A program made the position numbers and the translations under genes. The notes beneath the pieces are model-generated. The model saw only the letters and a program-made list of their open reading frames with translations. It searched no databases and had not been told where the DNA came from. DNA of 5,054 nt from contig JAEORY010000336.1 of the NCBI GenBank assembly GCA_016840645.1, forward strand, positions 1-5,054, read 5' to 3'. Positions 1-4,278 of the stretch are shown one piece after another; the stretch's first letter is position 1, and each line of letters begins with the position of its first letter. The DNA comes from Candidatus Borrarchaeota archaeon (lineage in GTDB: Archaea > Asgardarchaeota > Sifarchaeia > Borrarchaeales > Borrarchaeaceae).

Positions 1-276
1 AAAAATTATTTCATCAATTAACTCGTCTTTTCCTCTTACATAAAATATAGGACCATCTATTCGATGTATTAGAATTTTTTTTGGATACTTTTTCTTAATA
101 TCATACACTTCTTTTAAAGAATGATGACTATTAAATAAAATTATATCTGCATTTTTTGGATCTTCCGAATATACTCCAGCGTCCCTGAAATAACTACGAA
201 GCGCTTTTAAGAATTGATTACCTCCTCCCCAGGGTCCAACAGTGAATTTATATAAAATATGTAGTGTGGGGAACAT
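1..276 (-). CDS. Glycosyltransferase (GT4-like), N-terminal part, cut by window edge
   Basis: This is the first 92 codons of a gene that continues past the left edge. The protein opens with MFPTLHILYKFTVGPWGGGN, followed by a predicted alpha/beta Rossmann-type half. The glycine-rich PWGGGNQFL stretch (about residues 15-22) is the donor-domain entry loop seen in many GT4-type polysaccharide glycosyltransferases. It is followed by an NADIILFNSHHS segment (about 43-54) and an IHRIDGPI strand (about 70-77). The start is well fixed: an AGGAG lies six bases upstream and an in-frame stop (TAG) lies 12 bases upstream of the ATG. It follows the 342-1433 glycosyltransferase after 65 bases on the same strand, so co-transcription is likely. 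The C-terminal nucleotide-sugar domain with the EX7E motif is outside the window, so the sugar donor and acceptor cannot be guessed. The gene is absent from simple ORF lists only because it lacks a stop in the window. Confidence 0.85.
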   Translation of the reverse strand, partial: MFPTLHILYKFTVGPWGGGNQFLKALRSYFRDAGVYSEDPKNADIILFNSHHSLKEVYDIKKKYPKKILIHRIDGPIFYVRGKDELIDEIIF

Positions 277-282
277 TGTAAT

Positions 283-287
283 CTCCT
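283..287 (-). promoter_or_regulatory. Shine-Dalgarno AGGAG of the partial glycosyltransferase
   Basis: On the minus strand AGGAG is followed by a six-base spacer and the ATG at 276. It fixes the start of the truncated gene and shows that the mRNA uses leadered, SD-type initiation even inside the operon. Confidence 0.75.
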
Positions 288-341
288 AGGTAGTTTGCTC
301 TTAAAAACAAAGTCAGGTATTCTCTTATACAGTCTTCTTTT

Positions 342-1433
342 TCACCGTAGAAATTTGCTGTAAATGTTCTCATAATATTTCCTTGAAATTTCATCCCATG
401 AATATTTTCTAATTGTGTTTAATGCATTATTCACTATTTGATTCGCTAAGGTCTTATTCTCTATTATGCTTGTCGCTTTTTCAGAAAGGCTTGTCGTATC
501 ATCAACTTCTGTTAAAAGCCCGTTGTACCCCTCCTTTATAATATCAGTTGCCATGCCAACCTTCGTAGATATAATAGGCACTCCTGATGCCATTGACTCT
601 AATATCGCCTTTGGACCGCCTTCTACTCGCGATGCTACAATATATAAGTCCAAAGCATTGTAATAGTGTGGAACTTCTAAATAATTCCTTAAGAAAACGT
701 GTTTATAAGGGATATTTCTTTTAGCCAATTCTCGTTTTATATAGCCTCTGGCGGGTCCTAATAGTAAGATAAATATCGGAAAGTCTCTTTTTATCTCATC
801 TGCAACACTTACAAATGTATCTGGGCCTTTAACCCATTTTGGCTCTAAACCTTCGCCCCATCCAAGTCCATCCTTCTGAAATGATCCGATTACTATCGTA
901 TCTTTTGGAATCCCCAGTTTTTCTTTTATTTTTTGCTTTTCTATGAGAGAGATGGGTCTAAATAGTTTTAAGTCTACACCAAGGGGGATAACAACGATTT
1001 TTTCTTCTGGAATGCCGATTTCGATAAGATTTGCTTTTGTGATTGTAGAAGCAGTGTGAATAGAATCTACAAATTTTTGTGCCTCTTTTGCATATTTGAT
1101 CCTCGGATGATTAGGCATGACATGAAACCATGTTAAAACAATTTTATTCTGCTTTTTTGGTGTTTGGAATCCTTCAGAGGTAAGAAAAGTATTAACTGCT
1201 CCAAAGTGGATTATTTGATCTTTGATACCTTCCTGGGTTATAGTTGATCTTGCTTTCAGTAATCTTTGCGCGTTCAAATTTTCTGTTATGTATTTTCCAT
1301 CCCATTTGATTGACCACTCTACAGGTACTCGTTCTATCACATAGTATAGCCTAGAATATGGTTTTCCAATCTTTCTCCATAAAATGTTTTTAATTTTCTC
1401 ACGTGAAATAACGCTTAAAGGTATCCAGCGCAT
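342..1433 (-). CDS. GT4-family glycosyltransferase
   Basis: A complete 363-residue protein with the two-domain GT-B plan. The N-terminal half contains WSIKWDGKYITENL (40-53) and IIHFGAVNTFL (74-84), then TWFHVMPNHPR (101-111). The linker VIPLGVDLKLFRP (148-160) starts the C-terminal Glycos_transf_1-type domain (PF00534). That domain carries GSFQKDGLGWGEG (183-195), KGPD (202-205) and the EX7E motif E271-GGPKAIL-E279, followed by SMASGVPIIST and a GYNGLL loop (302-307). These are the usual donor-nucleotide and sugar contacts of retaining GT4 enzymes. It should transfer a sugar from a nucleotide-sugar to a glycan precursor at the cytoplasmic face of the membrane; no membrane helix or signal peptide is visible. 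The length is normal and nothing is broken. The start is supported by AGAGG seven bases upstream. It is the first minus-strand gene and is probably co-transcribed with the partial gene below 276. The exact sugar is unknown. Confidence 0.93.
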   Translation of the reverse strand: MRWIPLSVISREKIKNILWRKIGKPYSRLYYVIERVPVEWSIKWDGKYITENLNAQRLLKARSTITQEGIKDQIIHFGAVNTFLTSEGFQTPKKQNKIVLTWFHVMPNHPRIKYAKEAQKFVDSIHTASTITKANLIEIGIPEEKIVVIPLGVDLKLFRPISLIEKQKIKEKLGIPKDTIVIGSFQKDGLGWGEGLEPKWVKGPDTFVSVADEIKRDFPIFILLLGPARGYIKRELAKRNIPYKHVFLRNYLEVPHYYNALDLYIVASRVEGGPKAILESMASGVPIISTKVGMATDIIKEGYNGLLTEVDDTTSLSEKATSIIENKTLANQIVNNALNTIRKYSWDEISRKYYENIYSKFLR

Positions 1434-1440
1434 TTGAATG

Positions 1441-1445
1441 CCTCT
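1441..1445 (-). promoter_or_regulatory. Shine-Dalgarno AGAGG of the GT4 gene
   Basis: AGAGG on the minus strand with a seven-base spacer before the ATG at 1433. The spacing matches that of the other genes here and supports the chosen start. Confidence 0.6.
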
Positions 1446-1753
1446 AAATTATTTAAATTTCTGTCCATTTTGATGATGAACTCCGAAATAATTGTACCTC
1501 TCTGAAAATGCAATAATCGACTTTATAACTTATTTAACTACCTTATCTTTCAAACGGTTTTGTCATTCAAATTACTCGAATAGAAATAATCCAACTTTAT
1601 TATCGGTTAAAAACGTGTATTCGATGAAGTAAATAAAGAAGACGAACGTATGTTCCTTTGTATATACTTGAAGCCTTTAATTAAAAGTTCCAAAGGATGA
1701 GATATAAATAAACCATAAGAAACCTGCAATAGAAATGGTAGTTTTCAGTATTG

Positions 1754-1762
1754 TTTATAATA
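1754..1762 (+). promoter_or_regulatory. TATA-like promoter box for the phosphodiesterase gene
   Basis: TTTATAATA sits 56 bases before the ATG at 1819. As an archaeal TATA box it would place transcription start near 1785, leaving a leader of about 35 bases that includes the strong Shine-Dalgarno. The same bases contain TATAAT, a perfect bacterial -10, but no matching -35 is seen about 17 bases upstream. A second candidate, TATAAATA at 1703-1710, lies further up. Confidence 0.45.
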
Positions 1763-1805
1763 GCCTTAAAACTCTTGATTGAGATCGGTAAAAATCGAGC
1801 ACAAA

Positions 1806-1811
1806 AAGGAG
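1806..1811 (+). promoter_or_regulatory. Shine-Dalgarno AAGGAG of the phosphodiesterase gene
   Basis: AAGGAG with a seven-base spacer to the ATG at 1819. It is the strongest ribosome binding site in the window and decides the start of the 370-residue protein. Confidence 0.8.
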
Positions 1812-1818
1812 CAGAATA

Positions 1819-2931
1819 ATGAAGTTATTGATGGTAGGATTTGATGGGCTGGAGCCTGCCATGATCACGAAACTTCCAACATTTGGAAAATTTCGAAAGA
1901 AACTCCACCTATTACGCACCGTGCCGAGTACAATGACCGAGGAGGCTTGGGGTGCGATGTACACTGGACGACCACCTTCAGAGATCAACGTGATCGCCTT
2001 ATCTCGCGATCCAGATAGAGTTGCAACGTTGAAAGGGATCGGTGCACAGACAATATTTGAGGCTTTGGGAGAAGCAAGATTACGAATTGGTTGTATTGGG
2101 ATGCCAATGACGTTCCCTGTGAAAAATATTGATGCTTTCATGGTTGCTGGGTTTCCGATTACGGCTCCTCAATATCGGAATGATGATGAGTATTTCTACC
2201 CTCCTGCTATCAAGGAAATCGTCTTATCATCTTATTATGCTTACTTATGGGCTAATGAGGAAACACCTCCTCGCAAAGAAGCTGTAACATTTGAAGCGAT
2301 TGATAATTCAATTGAACGAGAATTGGAAAAAATAGCTTGTGTTCACCAAATATTGAAGGAACTTGGTTATTTTGATTTGGATTTCTTAGCAATTGGTTTT
2401 TCTTTCACCGATATTGCGGCTCACTGCCGTAGAATTTATCCCATTGATCAAACCTATAAAGCAGCAGACAAGGCGCTAAAAGAGATTTTTAAATTCTTTG
2501 AATTCGATAACTTGCTAATCGTCAGCGATCACGGGTTAGCTATGGTGCCTTGGCGAGGCAAACCGTTCAGAGAAAACCCTGAAACTACCCATCGCCAGTA
2601 TGGGACATGTATTTGTGAAGGAAAGGATATTGAACTCGCGCTAAAACAAATCAAAATTAGAAAATATCTACAGTTTATCCGGAAAATGCTAAGCCGTCCA
2701 ATTTCGTGCATCTTAAAACTTGTCCGAAAACTAAAACGTGCATGGAAATTCAGAGAATATGGGATATTATTTTACCTGCTTAATTCTATCGATATCACTG
2801 ATGTGTATAGTCTTATAACCAGGGTCTACGGACTCCCACAGAAATCAAAACTTGTGAAGCAAAAAAGTGAATACACTGAGGAAGAACTCCAGTCCATCAA
2901 GGATCAACTGGAACTCTTAGGATATATGTAA
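1819..2931 (+). CDS. Type I phosphodiesterase/nucleotide pyrophosphatase-family protein
   Basis: A 370-residue protein of the alkaline phosphatase superfamily (PF01663-like), whose members hydrolyse phosphodiester or pyrophosphate bonds with two metal ions, usually zinc. The expected ligand set is complete and in order: D9 in MVGFDG, nucleophile candidate T40 in STMTEEAW (37-44) ahead of MYTGRPP (47-53), D198 and H202 in FTDIAAH, D237-H238 in VSDHG, and H258 in TTHRQYG. The end, YTEEELQSIKDQLELLGYM, is the typical C-terminal tail of this family. Two features are odd. Positions 41-42 are EE where relatives usually have a residue plus proline. Residues 279-312 form a lysine/arginine-rich stretch inserted before the DITDVYSLITRVYGLP segment (325-340). 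No signal peptide or membrane helix is evident, so the protein is probably cytoplasmic, perhaps docked on the membrane through the basic stretch. Its setting among glycosyltransferases suggests action on a nucleotide-sugar or lipid-phosphate intermediate. The substrate is unknown. Confidence 0.85.
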   Translation: MKLLMVGFDGLEPAMITKLPTFGKFRKKLHLLRTVPSTMTEEAWGAMYTGRPPSEINVIALSRDPDRVATLKGIGAQTIFEALGEARLRIGCIGMPMTFPVKNIDAFMVAGFPITAPQYRNDDEYFYPPAIKEIVLSSYYAYLWANEETPPRKEAVTFEAIDNSIERELEKIACVHQILKELGYFDLDFLAIGFSFTDIAAHCRRIYPIDQTYKAADKALKEIFKFFEFDNLLIVSDHGLAMVPWRGKPFRENPETTHRQYGTCICEGKDIELALKQIKIRKYLQFIRKMLSRPISCILKLVRKLKRAWKFREYGILFYLLNSIDITDVYSLITRVYGLPQKSKLVKQKSEYTEEELQSIKDQLELLGYM

Positions 2932-2958
2932 ACTTTGAATAAGTGGACTAGTGATCAA

Positions 2959-2966
2959 TTTTTATT
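2959..2966 (+). terminator. Possible oligo-T terminator after the phosphodiesterase gene
   Basis: A run of five T, then ATT, starts 28 bases after the stop codon at 2929-2931, without a GC-rich hairpin. This fits the T-tract terminators of archaea but is weak in such AT-rich DNA. If it does not work, the downstream GT2 gene would be read through from the same promoter. Confidence 0.25.
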
Positions 2967-2980
2967 AAAATATCCTCCAA

Positions 2981-2988
2981 TTTAAAGA
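2981..2988 (+). promoter_or_regulatory. Weak TATA-like box before the GT2 gene
   Basis: TTTAAAGA lies 64 bases before the ATG at 3053, a distance close to that of the TATA boxes before the phosphodiesterase gene and tnpB. The match is partial. The 121-base gap between the two plus-strand genes leaves room for an independent promoter, but read-through is equally possible. Confidence 0.22.
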
Positions 2989-3006
2989 ATGATCAAATTA
3001 AATTCT

Positions 3007-3021
3007 TCAAGTGTTACTTGA
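3007..3021 (+). repeat. Short inverted repeat in the GT2 leader
   Basis: TCAAGT and ACTTGA form a perfect six-base stem around a GTT loop, 31 bases before the GT2 start. It is not GC-rich and has no T-run after it, so it is not an intrinsic terminator. It could be a dyad for a regulator or a small leader hairpin. Confidence 0.35.
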
Positions 3022-3052
3022 TTAAGGCTAGATTGATCTGAGTGGTTTAATT

Positions 3053-4102
3053 ATGATCAATGAACCGATAATTAGCGTAGTAATGGCAGTTTATAACAGC
3101 GAAAAATATATTCGTGAAGCTGTAGACAGCATTCTCAATCAGACATTTAGAAATTTCGAGTTTATTATCATAAACGATGGATCTACCGATAAAACACAAG
3201 AAATCCTTGAGTCTTACAATGACCCACGCATTGTTCTGACTCATCAAAAACATATGGGGCTTACAAAATCATTAAATAAAGGAATCGCTCTAGCAAAGGG
3301 AAAATACATTGCACGACAGGATGCAGATGATATTTCACTGCCTGATAGGCTCGAAAAGCAAATCGAATTTTTGGAACTACACAAGGATATCTCACTCATT
3401 GGCACTGCAGCCAAAATCATAGATATCAGAGGCTTTTATCTAAAAACAATCAAATACCCAACAGACCACTCTTCACTAAGGATTGCCATTAAACATTCTA
3501 ATCACTTTTGGCATGGTTCGGTGATGTTCAGAAAGCAAAACTTTTTCGAATTAGGAGGATATCAAGAAATACTCTTTACAGCACAAGATTACGACCTATG
3601 GTTGAGGTTTGTGGAGAAATTCAAGGTCGCAAATCTATCGGATCCTCTCTACAAATACCGTCTTAACTATCTTTCACTTTCCTTCAAAAAAATTGTTTAT
3701 CAAAGGAGAATGGCAATATTTGCAAGAGAGTTGGCTCGTGCAAGAAAAAAAGGGATTAAAGAGAAGCAGATCATCAATGTATTGGAGAGTTACTTGAAAT
3801 TACCCTTGAGCGTGGCTGAAAAGAGAGAAATAATTCAAATTTACAACCCATGGGGTCGATTGTTATTGAGACATAACAAGAAAAACCAAGCCTTTTTATT
3901 GATGAATGAGATTTTTGAATATCATCCCTCTAATCTCTTTAAATTACTTTTCAAAGCCACAAAAACGTTAAAGTCAGCATTCATTCTTGAGTCAGTTATA
4001 AGAATGTGGTTCTTCCTTGAGAAGCTTAGAGGATTAAGAAGAAAATCAAAATATTTTAAATACGCTACGGTCCCTCTACTCCCGCTAGATTTTTCTTATT
4101 AG
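3053..4102 (+). CDS. GT2-family glycosyltransferase
   Basis: A complete 349-residue protein with an N-terminal GT-A domain (PF00535). It starts MINEPIISVVMAVYNSEKYI, the usual first strand and helix. NDGSTD (41-46) binds the nucleotide and RQDADD (88-93) holds the DXD metal motif. HGSVMFRK (154-161) lines the acceptor side, and AQDYDLWLR (177-185) supplies the likely catalytic base D179. Such enzymes invert the anomeric configuration and use UDP-, GDP- or dTDP-sugars to extend polysaccharide or N-glycan precursors. Residues from about 210 to 349 are a basic, helical tail without a clear membrane helix, probably for membrane contact. The ribosome site is poor (GAGTGG, six-base spacer), unlike its neighbours, yet the ATG fits the family start. 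The gene ends within a few dozen bases of the insertion element, so its last residues may have been changed by the insertion. The sugar specificity is unknown. Confidence 0.92.
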   Translation: MINEPIISVVMAVYNSEKYIREAVDSILNQTFRNFEFIIINDGSTDKTQEILESYNDPRIVLTHQKHMGLTKSLNKGIALAKGKYIARQDADDISLPDRLEKQIEFLELHKDISLIGTAAKIIDIRGFYLKTIKYPTDHSSLRIAIKHSNHFWHGSVMFRKQNFFELGGYQEILFTAQDYDLWLRFVEKFKVANLSDPLYKYRLNYLSLSFKKIVYQRRMAIFARELARARKKGIKEKQIINVLESYLKLPLSVAEKREIIQIYNPWGRLLLRHNKKNQAFLLMNEIFEYHPSNLFKLLFKATKTLKSAFILESVIRMWFFLEKLRGLRRKSKYFKYATVPLLPLDFSY

Positions 4103-4139
4103 TATCTGTCAGCTTTTATAATCCTCTCCGCAAGAAGAC

Positions 4140-4157
4140 CCCCCAATGTGTTGGGGG
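4140..4157 (+). repeat. GC-rich hairpin at the IS left end
   Basis: CCCCCAA and TTGGGGG form a perfect seven-base stem around a TGTG loop, 37 bases after the GT2 stop. It resembles the subterminal hairpins of IS200/IS605 left ends. As RNA it could also halt or protect transcripts arriving from the glycosyltransferase gene, although no T-run follows. Confidence 0.7.
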
Positions 4158-4210
4158 ATAAATGAATTGCGTGTTTTACGTGTTTCACTTTCACCGTAGT
4201 GTCCCCCAGC

Positions 4211-4218
4211 TTTAAATA
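4211..4218 (+). promoter_or_regulatory. TATA-like promoter box for tnpB
   Basis: TTTAAATA lies 60 bases before the tnpB ATG at 4279 and closely fits the archaeal TATA consensus. Transcription would start near 4240, just past the folded module. The promoter sits inside the outer stem, so folding of the strand could compete with its use. Confidence 0.5.
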
Positions 4219-4266
4219 GGGTTTTGCGGATAGTAACTCTAGTGACATGAATTTCAGGGGAACACA

Positions 4267-4271
4267 GGGAG
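4267..4271 (+). promoter_or_regulatory. Shine-Dalgarno GGGAG that decides the tnpB start
   Basis: Two ATG codons follow in tandem (4276 and 4279). The spacer is four bases to the first and seven to the second. Since the other genes here use six or seven, the second ATG is the better start; the difference is a single methionine. Confidence 0.65.
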
Positions 4272-4278
4272 AAATATG

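Larger units (their letters stand above)
1434..1818. other. Divergent intergenic region, 385 bases, no gene seen
   Basis: This AT-rich stretch separates the minus-strand glycosyltransferases from the plus-strand genes and must hold promoters for both directions. I see no ORF of credible composition, no tRNA-like fold and no terminator-type hairpin. The plus direction has good TATA-like boxes (1703-1710 and 1754-1762). For the minus direction the best candidate is GTTATAAA (reverse of 1522-1529), about 90 bases from the start, which is weak. A 7-base inverted repeat (TCGAATA at 1576-1582, TATTCGA at 1618-1624) lies near the centre and could be a regulator site or chance. Confidence 0.6.
4124..4233 (+). 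repeat. Folded left-end module of the insertion sequence
   Basis: Bases 4124-4133 pair with 4224-4233 (nine of ten pairs, including TCCGCAA with TTGCGGA), and ACCC at 4138-4141 can pair with GGGT at 4219-4222 inside it. The enclosed region contains a strong local hairpin (4140-4157) and a competing stem (TGGGGGA 4152-4158 with TCCCCCA 4202-4208). It also holds an exact tandem pair of TTTCAC (4183-4194). The likely role is transposase recognition as single-stranded DNA, or control of transcription entering tnpB. Confidence 0.6.

Noticed and set aside
340..350. An 11-base word, TTTCACCGTAG, shared by the end of the GT4 gene (340-350) and the IS left end (4189-4199).
   Set aside because: A few 11-base matches are expected by chance in a window this size, and the flanks do not match.
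466..663. Plus-strand ORFs at 466-663 and 3609-3797 and minus-strand ORFs at 2529-2711 and 3047-3253.
   Set aside because: All are alternative-frame shadows of the well-supported glycosyltransferase and phosphodiesterase genes, without domain signatures of their own.
1466..1510. Box C/D-like guide RNA: ATGATGA (1473-1479) and CTGA (1502-1505), flanked by CATTT and AAATG.
   Set aside because: Only 22 bases separate the boxes, with no convincing internal D' and C' boxes; archaeal C/D RNAs need about 12-base guides on each side. The flanking stem is also out of register with the kink-turn by two bases.
1755..2141. Minus-strand ORF of 128 codons.
   Set aside because: It lies mostly antisense to the phosphodiesterase gene, which has all catalytic residues; the minus ORF shows no recognisable domain.
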